DNA of 11,609 nt from UBA10107 sp964572885 (GCA_964572885.1 CAZNFC010000026.1:1-11609); one strand, 5' to 3'. Shown: positions 1-7,466, counted from the first letter of the stretch. The notes: generated by a model not told the origin, from the letters alone. Translations and numbers: made by a program.

Positions 1-908
1 ACCAATATGACATTTCTTTGGCTGAAGACATTTCCTGCCCTGTCTGTCGCATAGAAATTGATCACATATTGCCCGTCAGAAGGGAAAGTCATTGTGACCT
101 GCCATGGACTTGCGACATTTACTGTATTGCTGAATACTATCTTTCCATTTTTATCTGTAGCGGTCACATCCAATGCAGCAGGCTCATCAGAATTTCCTGT
201 TATAGGAAGGCTGAGCTCTCTTATCGCTGAAGGGATCGGCTTGTCAAATGTTATCGCAGGAGGCGTCTTGTCAACATTCACTGTTTTAGTAATTTCATTC
301 TGATTTCCTGAAGGATCCTTTACAAGTATCCTGACCTGATTAGGAGTCACTTTTCCTGAGCCTGATTTCAGAAGAACTCCAGGAAGCGAGATTACTCCGT
401 CATTTTTTGTGACCTGGAATCCTGCTCCTGATATTATTCCATTCACATATACATATACTTCTGAATTTGGCTCGGTTGTTCCCTGCACATTCAAAGTGGT
501 GCTTCCATAATAATCCGGAAGATTTACTCCTATGAAAGGATTTATTGTGTCACTCAATGCTGTCGTGAAATTAAAAGGACCATCTGCTGAGGTTCCGTTT
601 TCATTTATTGAGCTTATGTTAAATGAATAATCGGTTGAATTTCTAAGAGGAGATAGCATAATTGTATGATTTACAGTTAATTGATTAGATGTTATCCGAG
701 ATAATGGTGAAGAATTTGTTCCGTATTGAACGCTTCCTGATGCTGCTTCGTCTGTCTTCCAGTTTATTATTGAATACCTGTCAGATACTTCCTGCACATT
801 TACGGAATTTATTGATAAAGCGGAAGCTAACGGAAGAAGCATGAATAGATACAGCACTAATATGCTCAATGTCTTATTCATGATTTTATTTATTTTGTTC
901 ATTTTCAT
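1..908 (-). CDS. Secreted fibronectin/Ig-type surface protein (3' partial)
   Basis: This gene runs off the left edge with the frame open for 302 complete codons. It starts ATG at 908, one base after the upstream TAA (TAAAATG). In-frame ATGs at codons 3 and 10 are alternatives, and codon 10 gives a compact signal peptide (MNKTLSILVLYLFMLLPLASA, cleavage after residue 30). Residues about 38-117 form a fibronectin-III-like domain close to the purple acid phosphatase N-terminal type: SIINWKTDEAASGSVQYGT, then HTIMLSPLRNSTDYSFNISS and FNFTT. Residues about 120-213 are a bacterial-Ig-like domain with NVQGTTEPNSEVYVYVNG. Residues about 214-300 are another, opening with DKTPPAITF and closing with FYATDRAGN. 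No Shine-Dalgarno site is visible, so re-initiation from the upstream stop is likely. It is an extracellular adhesion or structural protein by architecture. Any catalytic domain would lie beyond the window. Confidence 0.85.
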   Translation of the reverse strand, partial: MKMNKINKIMNKTLSILVLYLFMLLPLASALSINSVNVQEVSDRYSIINWKTDEAASGSVQYGTNSSPLSRITSNQLTVNHTIMLSPLRNSTDYSFNISSINENGTSADGPFNFTTALSDTINPFIGVNLPDYYGSTTLNVQGTTEPNSEVYVYVNGIISGAGFQVTKNDGVISLPGVLLKSGSGKVTPNQVRILVKDPSGNQNEITKTVNVDKTPPAITFDKPIPSAIRELSLPITGNSDEPAALDVTATDKNGKIVFSNTVNVASPWQVTMTFPSDGQYVINFYATDRAGNVFSQRNVIL

Positions 909-909
909 T

Positions 910-2793
910 TTAGCTGAAAGTAGGTTTTAGCTGCTGCTGATAAGTCGTATCTCCGAATATATAAGATGCTGCATCAGTCTGCTCCTGTTCTGTTATAGGG
1001 ACAGGTATCTTCTGCACCAGATTGAATGTGATCTCCGATTTTCCTGCGATATCCTGATATTTAACATTTACTTCTCCAATATATCCTCCAGTCAATCTCT
1101 TTCCATCCTGGACAAGCAGTGCTTCAATTTTGTATGTCTCATCCCCATCAAGCAATTGTATATCATTTGGCCGGTCTGAAAGATAATTCTCATCTATGCT
1201 TTCGGTCTTCCCGACCATACTTACAGTCACTGTCTCTCCCGGCTGAAGAGATTCAGTCTTGCTGAAATCATCTGAATCATGCTTGATGATATTGACTTTA
1301 AATTTCTTTAATGGTTTTACTAATATATCAACATGGTCGTCTGTAGATTCGAATGACGCACTACCTTCCAGATATCCTTCAGGCTTAGATATCAACTGAC
1401 CGCCTACGCATGCAGAAGGAAGTCTTGCCATCAATCTGTATACTCCTCCGTCTGCAGTGGTTTCATTAAGATCGCACACATATTTGATGCATCTGAATTC
1501 AACAGGAGCCTGATAAATCTCTTCTGAAGTAAATGCATCCTTTACTCTTATATCTACCTCATTGGGATTTGTATTCTGGCAGAAATCAAAATTGAAATCG
1601 GGAGCCTCAAATATAGTCGCAGGGAAATCTTTTTTATCTCCCTGATTGTGATTTATAGTCACAGGGAACGCAAAATTGAATATGAATCCTGCTCCATTGA
1701 ATGCAGAATTATCTCTTAAAGTAGCCAAGACAGGATAATCTATATCATATACGAAATGATATGTATTTATGCATATAGGCACTACTGCAGCTATTGTGCT
1801 TCCAAGAGGTTTTGCCACCTTTGAAACCATGACTTCGCCGTCATTAGGAGTGTAATGCAGATCAAATCTTGAATCTCTTGAATAAGAGAATACGACACCG
1901 ATATCAGGATATGTCTTTGAAAGCTTCATGAGGAAATTATTTTGAGCATAGATATCGCTTGGATCGAATAAAGTGAATCTGTTTCCGACAACAGTGGTCT
2001 GCTGAACATTATAATACACCATATTCTTCGCAAAATCGACTATATCTGATTTCTTCCATGTCTTTGGCTTGCAGCTGAAGTCCATTCCTGTGAAAGGGAA
2101 ATCCGGGCTTGTTGATAATAAATCTATTGTGAGATTTTCAAAGAATAATGATTTTGTCTCAGACGAGAGTATATCAACAGCTAAATTATACATCTCTCCA
2201 AGCTTTACGTCTATTGTTCTTCCGACAGAATTTACAGCCTGTATCGAACCTGTTCCTTTTTCAGTGACTTCAAGAGGGTAATTCAGTTTTACAAACACAT
2301 TTCCGTCATTTATGGCAGTTTCAGCTGACATATTGCCTTTCAATATTAATTGGTATCTTTCCTTGAAGATATTGAAATTATCAAAGCAGTTATTTATGTT
2401 TGAGACGATATAGTCACTTATCTGTCCTGCTATGAACTCTTTTGTAGGGATCCTTGGATCTCCTCTGTAATACCATAATGGAATCTTCGGTTCAACTCCT
2501 CTTGCAAAAGAGAAATATGATTTTTCATTTATTTTTATATTTTCAGGAACATCAATGTAACCGCCTGTCGTTCCTGCAGTGATTATGGCTTCTTTTGCAG
2601 TCTCCTGAAGACAAACCCCTATGAACTGTTCTATCTCTGTCTCTTTTGAAGCGAACGGATTTAGATCAGGCCTTAAACTTGCGATATATAATACAAATCC
2701 TACCGCAAACAATATAAGAATTCCAATTACTATGAATGCCGTTATCTGACCTCTTTTGTCCATCATTCTCTTTATATTATTGCTTGAGTCCAT
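910..2793 (-). CDS. Pilin-like-signal surface protein (KRGQ family)
   Basis: The 627-aa protein begins with a short basic leader ending in DKRG, then QITAFIVIGILILFAVGFVLYI (helix about 17-39). The K-R-G/Q junction followed directly by a hydrophobic helix resembles archaeal class III (prepilin-like) signals cleaved after Gly by a PibD/EppA-type peptidase, although the Glu often found at +5 is absent (Phe here). An uncleaved N-terminal anchor is the alternative. The exterior holds a TTGGYI motif near 75-80 and eight Cys (61, 136, 241, 341, 405, 435, 440, 462). A carboxypeptidase-regulatory-like beta module at about 411-492 contains KYVCDLN, RLPSACVGGQLISKPEGY, and a second beta module covers about 493-596. 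Long KRGQ/GY proteins of this layout occur, to my knowledge, in Woesearchaeota-like DPANN genomes. In-frame Mets at 10 and 11 are alternative starts. A pilus-tip-like or anchored adhesin role is inferred. Confidence 0.85.
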   Translation of the reverse strand: MDSSNNIKRMMDKRGQITAFIVIGILILFAVGFVLYIASLRPDLNPFASKETEIEQFIGVCLQETAKEAIITAGTTGGYIDVPENIKINEKSYFSFARGVEPKIPLWYYRGDPRIPTKEFIAGQISDYIVSNINNCFDNFNIFKERYQLILKGNMSAETAINDGNVFVKLNYPLEVTEKGTGSIQAVNSVGRTIDVKLGEMYNLAVDILSSETKSLFFENLTIDLLSTSPDFPFTGMDFSCKPKTWKKSDIVDFAKNMVYYNVQQTTVVGNRFTLFDPSDIYAQNNFLMKLSKTYPDIGVVFSYSRDSRFDLHYTPNDGEVMVSKVAKPLGSTIAAVVPICINTYHFVYDIDYPVLATLRDNSAFNGAGFIFNFAFPVTINHNQGDKKDFPATIFEAPDFNFDFCQNTNPNEVDIRVKDAFTSEEIYQAPVEFRCIKYVCDLNETTADGGVYRLMARLPSACVGGQLISKPEGYLEGSASFESTDDHVDILVKPLKKFKVNIIKHDSDDFSKTESLQPGETVTVSMVGKTESIDENYLSDRPNDIQLLDGDETYKIEALLVQDGKRLTGGYIGEVNVKYQDIAGKSEITFNLVQKIPVPITEQEQTDAASYIFGDTTYQQQLKPTFS

Positions 2794-2797
2794 CTTT

Positions 2798-3544
2798 TTA
2801 AAGCTTTACTGATTTAAGGCTGTCTGCAAGGTATATCCTGAACCAGGCGATGTAGGCTGCCAGAGTAATTGCCTCGACAATTGAGAGAGCAACTCCTGGA
2901 AGCCACGATAGTAATAATAACAATCCGTTGATTAACAATCCTATTATTGCTGCAATCACCATAGGGATTATCGTCATATTTAATCTTTTGACTCCTATAA
3001 TAAACGCATTTTTTATCGATCTTATTATTTCATGAGTCCTTCCAAAAGATATGTAACCTATATATAGGAAATAAAACGCAAACAATATCGAAAGGAAGAA
3101 AAAAATGACTCCTGCTTTTGTCAGGGAATCAGGCAGTTTTGATATTACAAGGAATATTAAAAGCACTGCTGAAGTCAATATAGCTCCCAATGATATTGTC
3201 AGCACTAAAAATTTATTTGTGTTATTCAATGTCGTCTTCTTTCCGAATATCGTGTTCCAGTTTAAATTTTCAAAAAAAGAATAATTGTACAGCTGGACTG
3301 CGAAAAACAAGAACACTAAAAACAGATAAAGATAAAGTATCTGGTTTGATGAGCCTGCCTGTGATGCTAATTGTTCCGGTGAGATGTTGTTCTGAGCACC
3401 CGGAAGTTTCGCGCCTACTGCCTGAAATAATCTTGTGAATATCTCTCCGATGATAAAAACAGATGGGAAAAATAAGAGGCTGTAAATAAATGTCTTCCTG
3501 AATATGTTTTTATCAACAGCAATGTCTTTTAGTATATTTTTCAT
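2798..3544 (-). CDS. Six-helix integral membrane protein
   Basis: The 248-aa product has six predicted transmembrane helices at about 18-42, 68-88, 111-135, 143-166, 188-212 and 216-240. Helices 1 and 2 are joined by a polar 25-residue loop containing Pro, Gln and Asn. Short basic loops (FGKKTT near 100; RTHEIIRSIKNAF near 169-181; VKRLN near 185) suggest a cytoplasmic side, and the short N-terminus is also cytoplasmic. The end of helix 6, YIAWFRIYLADSL, is reminiscent of uncharacterised archaeal multi-pass families, but I cannot name one. No Walker, protease or carrier motif is visible, so a platform or pore role in the same assembly is only an inference. The gene follows the 760-aa gene after 3 bases and precedes the 627-aa gene by 4 bases (TAAAAAGATG), so it is almost certainly co-translated with both. 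Confidence 0.85.
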   Translation of the reverse strand: MKNILKDIAVDKNIFRKTFIYSLLFFPSVFIIGEIFTRLFQAVGAKLPGAQNNISPEQLASQAGSSNQILYLYLFLVFLFFAVQLYNYSFFENLNWNTIFGKKTTLNNTNKFLVLTISLGAILTSAVLLIFLVISKLPDSLTKAGVIFFFLSILFAFYFLYIGYISFGRTHEIIRSIKNAFIIGVKRLNMTIIPMVIAAIIGLLINGLLLLLSWLPGVALSIVEAITLAAYIAWFRIYLADSLKSVKL

Positions 3545-3547
3545 CTT

Positions 3548-5830
3548 TCAATCCTCCAATTGCCCTGTATTTGCTGCCGAAGGAGTATGCTCATCAGTCG
3601 TCCTGTCTTTTGTGTTATCATCATTAGAATTTCCTTTGCTCTTTCCTGACCATCTTCCTGTTATTATGTCTGCAACTCCCAGATAATTATCGCTCGGAAG
3701 TTTTTCATTTGAAGGTTTAAGTAAATTGCATAATCTGTAATCTTTATCCAAGTTAGACGCAAATGTCCTGTCTAAATCATCTTTTGATCCTGTGAAGTCT
3801 AAGCAAACAGTATCGTGAGAAGTATGACTTTGCCTGACAATCATGTTTGTCCCATCGATTCTGTATTCAGATGAATTTCCTAAGAGATTTACTGAATTGC
3901 TTCCATCAACACCCTGCGTTATTTTCAAAGGTATCTCTCCAGGCTCATAATAAACTTTGAATTTCAAAATTTTATCTGAATCTCTTAAAGCTCCTGAAGG
4001 AGTGACTGAAAATGTTATCTTGTAAAAGTAAATCTTTTCGCTTGTATTGACATCAATATATTCTGATCTTTCTCCCTCTATGTGTGCTGAAGCGATTCCT
4101 CCTCTTCCGAATGCGAATGTGGAAGGAGCATCTGTATTTGCAATCCATCTGTCACAATAGTATGATGTGATTGGCTGTTCAATTCCAAGATATTTTGCAT
4201 AAACAGTATCAACATCTTTTATCCATTTGCTTCCTCCGAATTCCCATTTATCTATGAAAAGATTTGTGAATCTGAAGTTATTGTAGATCGTATCCGCTTC
4301 CTGCAATGTGGATCCGATTTTAGCATATCCCGTCCTTCCTCCCCAGAAATTATTCCAATATACTGCAGTCTTTGCAGCATCAGGAAGTGAACTTTCATCT
4401 ATTATGTTTCCATCTTTATCTTTCCATTTCGTAATTTTATTCCCTTGATTATCAGTTGTTGGAAAGATAGTCAAGATATCCTGTCCTGTTCCGTATTGAA
4501 CCAGCTGTCCATCTGAATTGTATCTTCTCAGCAATGTTGTATCATGATTCTGATAAGTTCCGTAATCTCCGTTGAAATATCTTATCTCGCTTGGACCGCC
4601 TGAGTCGTAAACTATTACTCCTTCCTTAGTCACTTCTCTGCTGATTACATTTCCATTATCTGTCTTGAAAATAGCTCCATTCTCTGTGAATTCTACTTTG
4701 ATGTCTTCGCCGAGGATTCCTGTTTTTCCCGTGCATCCGTTAGCATCGCATTTCGCATCTTTGAGAGTAGGAACGTTTGGAAGAGGTGCTCCATTCTTGT
4801 CATACATTATAACATTTCCATTTGTGTTCACAAAATTATTTTCACCTATCACTATTATGGAATTTACTTCTCCCTTTTCATTCACTGCTTCAACATAGTC
4901 TTCGCTTATCTTAGATACAACAATCCCATTAAGAGTAAGTTCGCCGTTCTTGTCCACTGATAAATGAGATGCGATATAAGGATTTATGCTGCCCTCAGGA
5001 AGAAGAAGAGAATTCTGTAATTCTTCAGTTGCACCTTTTATTGTTGCTCCTCCTTTTGAATTTATAGTCGTGGTTGTTGTATCTATAACAACACCATTTG
5101 ATTCTATGATTTTAGAACCTTGAACAGGAACCCATTTGTTATTGACATATTTTACCTCTTGGATGCCACCAGGTATTGCTTTGAAATAATTTCCACTTTC
5201 TGTTGTAACAACACCATCGTGCAAATTAGTTATTTTGTTGTCAGTGAATATATTTCCAGGGTTAGGGAAATTAATGTCCCCCTTTCCATCGCCGTTTGTA
5301 TCTAGAGGAATTGTAGCTATTCCTGTCGTGGTTCCTATACTTACTACTGGTGGAGCTGTTGTAACAGTCTGAACAGAAGGAGTTGTTGGAGAGTTTGTAG
5401 TTACAGCCTGGACCGGAGTTATTGCTGCTGTTGGAGTCTCTGTTGTTGTTGACTGCGACTGCTGAAGAAGATTTGCTGCTAACTGAGAACTCACAACTTT
5501 TCCCTGGCTGTCAACAACATTTCCATTACTTATCTTATATCCCTGACTTTGAGCAGTCTCAGTAAGAACGAACTGTGTATTTCCTATCGTCAATGTTTGC
5601 TGTGCTTGTTGACTGGTAGAAGTTTTTGTTGTCGGTGCTGCTGCTGCTGTTTGACCAGATGTTGTAGTGGCTTCCGCATTCGCAGCTGGAACTGTTGCTG
5701 TGGCTGGTGCAACTGGACATACTCTTGTGTTCGATAAAGGAACCTGTCCTCCTGAAGCATTTACATTTATTACAAGAACGAAGCACAAACTAACAAGAAC
5801 CAATACAAATATTATTTTTATCTTTCTCAT
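3548..5830 (-). CDS. Large secreted protein with Thr/Ala/Gln linkers and YD-like turn repeats
   Basis: This 760-aa protein is unrecognised. A Sec signal peptide (MRKIK, hydrophobic 6-22, VNA/S cleavage after 25) is followed by two low-complexity Thr/Ala/Gln/Ser/Pro linkers (about 42-79 and 125-172) flanking a small folded piece. A calcium-loop-like DTNGDGKGD sits at 177-185, similar to dockerin, EF-hand or TSP3 loops. From about 200 to 480 there are scattered short beta-turn units of the form D/N-x-x-G-x-x-V/I (near 101, 318, 336, 344, 383, 391, 438, 471). These look like degenerate YD/RHS-type strands, though no canonical RHS core is seen. Residues about 490-720 form a distinct globular domain with Trp/Tyr clusters and Cys 559, 676 and 701. 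The tail (about 728-760) is polar and disordered with no sorting motif. It is inferred to be an extracellular structural protein, possibly paired with the small secreted protein just upstream. Confidence 0.85.
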   Translation of the reverse strand: MRKIKIIFVLVLVSLCFVLVINVNASGGQVPLSNTRVCPVAPATATVPAANAEATTTSGQTAAAAPTTKTSTSQQAQQTLTIGNTQFVLTETAQSQGYKISNGNVVDSQGKVVSSQLAANLLQQSQSTTTETPTAAITPVQAVTTNSPTTPSVQTVTTAPPVVSIGTTTGIATIPLDTNGDGKGDINFPNPGNIFTDNKITNLHDGVVTTESGNYFKAIPGGIQEVKYVNNKWVPVQGSKIIESNGVVIDTTTTTINSKGGATIKGATEELQNSLLLPEGSINPYIASHLSVDKNGELTLNGIVVSKISEDYVEAVNEKGEVNSIIVIGENNFVNTNGNVIMYDKNGAPLPNVPTLKDAKCDANGCTGKTGILGEDIKVEFTENGAIFKTDNGNVISREVTKEGVIVYDSGGPSEIRYFNGDYGTYQNHDTTLLRRYNSDGQLVQYGTGQDILTIFPTTDNQGNKITKWKDKDGNIIDESSLPDAAKTAVYWNNFWGGRTGYAKIGSTLQEADTIYNNFRFTNLFIDKWEFGGSKWIKDVDTVYAKYLGIEQPITSYYCDRWIANTDAPSTFAFGRGGIASAHIEGERSEYIDVNTSEKIYFYKITFSVTPSGALRDSDKILKFKVYYEPGEIPLKITQGVDGSNSVNLLGNSSEYRIDGTNMIVRQSHTSHDTVCLDFTGSKDDLDRTFASNLDKDYRLCNLLKPSNEKLPSDNYLGVADIITGRWSGKSKGNSNDDNTKDRTTDEHTPSAANTGQLED
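3553..3557 (-). promoter_or_regulatory. Strong Shine-Dalgarno GGAGG before the six-helix membrane protein
   Basis: Minus-strand GGAGG sits 8 bases before the ATG at 3544 and lies within the last codons and stop of the upstream gene (Q-L-E-D-stop). It is the best ribosome binding site in the window. It confirms the start and shows that at least this internal gene is translated by 16S pairing while the 3-base stop-start gap keeps coupling possible. Confidence 0.75.
5315..5458 (-). repeat. Low-complexity Thr/Pro/Val linker-coding segment 2
   Basis: Codes residues about 125-172 of the 760-aa secreted protein, rich in Thr, Pro, Val and Ser. It separates a short folded piece from the calcium-loop-like motif and the beta-turn region. 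Confidence 0.6.
5594..5707 (-). repeat. Low-complexity Thr/Ala/Gln linker-coding segment 1
   Basis: Codes residues about 42-79 of the 760-aa secreted protein, almost entirely Ala, Thr, Gln, Ser and Pro from GCA/ACA/ACT/CAG-type codons. It is likely an extended, potentially glycosylated spacer just after the signal peptide. Confidence 0.6.
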
Positions 5831-5831
5831 T

Positions 5832-6572
5832 TTAACCGCAACCTGTTGGAATGAATCCTTGATTTTGATTCTGGCCTGCAGACGAGGGATTGACGTATGA
5901 TAATGGGCCTATCATAGGAGCATTTGGATAGAATTGCTTTGTATAATCTGAAGAAGGAGTTATTTTGTTCAAGTCCTCAGTATCTGTAGGAGATTGAATC
6001 CATTTTCCATTTTCATCAAGGATATATGCATTAGTTGTCTTGCTCAGGCTTGTCTGCTGGTTCGGAGATATTACATTAGAACCGACAATAGGCTCATTTG
6101 GATCATATTCTCTTTTCACTTTTACAGACTCATAATTTATTTTATTTTCTTTCAAATAACTGTCCAAGACTGTTTTCTGCCCTGCAGTAAGATACATTGA
6201 ATCTCCATTTTCAAGCCTGGTAAATACGCTTGGAATATGTTTGTCATCTTTGCCTATGTCATTTGCTGTCGGCCAGTATCCTGTGAAAAGCTGCTTTTCA
6301 ATGCCACTGCTTGTTCCCTGATATTGAGATGCCGGATTCAGACTTGCTAAATTAGGTATTGAAGTTCCAACATATTTGTATAATATCTGCGTACCTACTT
6401 GAGTCGTAGGCTGCTGGGTTGATGGTGATGGTAAAGATGAAGCTGGGGCATTAAGTTCTGAGGCCGCAGCTTGGGCAGCTTCCTGGGCAGAATTTTGTGC
6501 AAAGACATAGAAGACACTAATCAAACTAATCAAGACTATCAGAACTGTCCAAACCTCTCTTTTCACTTTCAT
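5832..6572 (-). CDS. Small secreted protein with Ala/Gln/Ser-rich linker
   Basis: I do not recognise this 246-aa protein. It has a clear Sec signal peptide: basic MKVKR, a hydrophobic core at about 9-24 and a VFA/Q cleavage site after residue 25. A low-complexity Ala/Gln/Ser/Pro/Thr linker follows to about residue 60. The remaining region (about 61-230) looks folded, with NIGK-like polar turns, an ENGDSMYLTAGQKTVLDSYL helix near 121-140 and a DENGKW turn near 186-191 that resembles turns in the next gene product. The only Cys is residue 245, two from the end, in an exposed QNQNQGFIPTGCG tail, so an intermolecular disulfide is conceivable. The 43-base AT-rich gap upstream (6573-6615) holds no clear TATA box at leaderless spacing and no Shine-Dalgarno site, so the gene is probably read through from the TPR gene. 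It joins the next gene by TAAAATG. Confidence 0.8.
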   Translation of the reverse strand: MKVKREVWTVLIVLISLISVFYVFAQNSAQEAAQAAASELNAPASSLPSPSTQQPTTQVGTQILYKYVGTSIPNLASLNPASQYQGTSSGIEKQLFTGYWPTANDIGKDDKHIPSVFTRLENGDSMYLTAGQKTVLDSYLKENKINYESVKVKREYDPNEPIVGSNVISPNQQTSLSKTTNAYILDENGKWIQSPTDTEDLNKITPSSDYTKQFYPNAPMIGPLSYVNPSSAGQNQNQGFIPTGCG

Positions 6573-6615
6573 GAATATGATTTATTTTTTACTTTATTGT
6601 TATTCTTCCTATTTT

Positions 6616-7425
6616 CTATTTCTTTTTTAACATCGCCTTTGTAACTTTCAATTCTTCCTTGAAATTATCATCATCTGCAAGCGGAGCGAGTTCAACTGCT
6701 TTTCCTAATTCTTTTACTGCCTCTTTTATCTTCCCTACCTTCCTGTAAATCAATCCTGCCTCGTAATGACCAGGTGCATAATACGGATTCACTTCAACTG
6801 ATTTCAGAGCATTTTTCAATGCATTCCCTAAATCTCCAAGTTCTGCATATGCTGCCACCATATCTGTGTATATCCAATACATCCTCGGATCAATAGCGAC
6901 TGTCTTTTCATATTCATCTATTGCTTCTCTGAATTCTTTATTTATACAGTGCATATATCCAAGCTGATCATGGGCATTTGCTGATCTGCTGTTTCTCTGC
7001 AACAGGACATCTGCTGTTTTTCTTGCGCTGTCAAAGTCCTTAACTGCAATGTAAGCTGAGATCAACCCTTCAAGTGCAGATTCACTTCCACATTCTGACG
7101 CTGCTTTCTCTAAATTAGCAACAGCAATTTCAGGTTTTCCTGATTTTAGCTTAATCCATCCATAGCCTGTAAGCGCATCGCAATTGCATTCATCTTCTTT
7201 CAAAACCTCTCTGAATTCATTATCAGCTTCAGCGTATAATTCACTTTTTCTACTAACCGATAATCCAGTTTTACCTGATTCAGCTAAAGCTGAAAGTCCT
7301 TTTTGAACTCTCTCCTGCACATTGCCAAAACTCATGTTTGGCAACGAAGCCAGCCCTATACTGGCTATAAAGGTCAAATTCCTTGGTTTAAGCAGGTATT
7401 CAAGGTTCTTAAGCATTTTTACCAT
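6616..7425 (-). CDS. Tetratricopeptide repeat (TPR) protein
   Basis: The 269-aa product carries about five to six TPR helix pairs from about residue 60 to 250. Clear units are near 82-115 (ALTGYGWIKLKSGKPEIAVANLEKA), 149-182 (NAHDQLGYMHCINKEFREAIDEYEKTVAIDP), 183-216 (YAELGDLGNALKNALKSVEVNP) and 217-248 (YEAGLIYRKVGKIKEAVKELGKAVELAP). The conserved small/aromatic TPR positions and the closing xxP are intact. TPR arrays bind partner proteins, so a scaffold or chaperone role for the neighbouring surface proteins is inferred. Residues 17-33 are only mildly hydrophobic and are not a convincing signal peptide, so the side of the membrane is uncertain. Cys 80, 82, 112 and 160 are present. The ATG at 7425 is favoured by the TATA spacing; the in-frame ATG three codons later is possible. 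Confidence 0.9.
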   Translation of the reverse strand: MVKMLKNLEYLLKPRNLTFIASIGLASLPNMSFGNVQERVQKGLSALAESGKTGLSVSRKSELYAEADNEFREVLKEDECNCDALTGYGWIKLKSGKPEIAVANLEKAASECGSESALEGLISAYIAVKDFDSARKTADVLLQRNSRSANAHDQLGYMHCINKEFREAIDEYEKTVAIDPRMYWIYTDMVAAYAELGDLGNALKNALKSVEVNPYYAPGHYEAGLIYRKVGKIKEAVKELGKAVELAPLADDDNFKEELKVTKAMLKKK

Positions 7426-7447
7426 TGATAAGTGGTAGTAATACTCA

Positions 7448-7460
7448 TTTATAAACCTTT
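7448..7460 (-). promoter_or_regulatory. Archaeal BRE/TATA promoter for the TPR gene (leaderless)
   Basis: Minus-strand AAAGGTTTATAAA contains a textbook archaeal TATA box, TTTATAAA (7455-7448), preceded by an A-rich element that could serve as the BRE. The box centre is about 26 bases upstream of the A of the ATG at 7425. Archaeal transcripts start roughly 25-27 bases after the TATA centre, so transcription should begin at or next to the start codon and give a leaderless mRNA. It lies in the 41-base gap after the upstream TAG, the first real gap in the window. No Shine-Dalgarno sequence precedes the ATG, which fits leaderless translation. Confidence 0.65.
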
Positions 7461-7466
7461 GTATTC

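Noticed and set aside
18..303. Two overlapping plus-strand open frames at the left edge
   Set aside because: They lie antisense to gene H, which has a signal peptide and domain structure, and they show no recognisable features or ribosome site.
910..3544. Archaellum or type IV pilus operon
   Set aside because: The class III-like signal on G hinted at this, but no FlaI/PilB ATPase, FlaJ-sized platform protein or small pilin genes are present in the window.
5315..5707. Collagen-like or CRISPR-like repeat
   Set aside because: The repetition comes from biased Ala/Thr/Gln/Pro codons in one frame, without a fixed-length DNA repeat or spacers.
5559..5786. 75-codon minus-strand open frame inside the 760-aa gene
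   Set aside because: It is a frame-shifted reading of the Thr/Ala/Gln low-complexity region. Low-complexity DNA readily gives long shadow frames, and the signal peptide is in the other frame.
6573..6615. Independent promoter for the small secreted protein gene
   Set aside because: The gap is AT-rich, but no TATA box stands about 26 bases before the ATG and no poly-T terminator precedes it. Read-through from the TPR gene is simpler.
6616..7425. TPR protein as a secreted protein
   Set aside because: Residues 17-33 are too weakly hydrophobic and lack a clear cleavage site, so secretion is not claimed.
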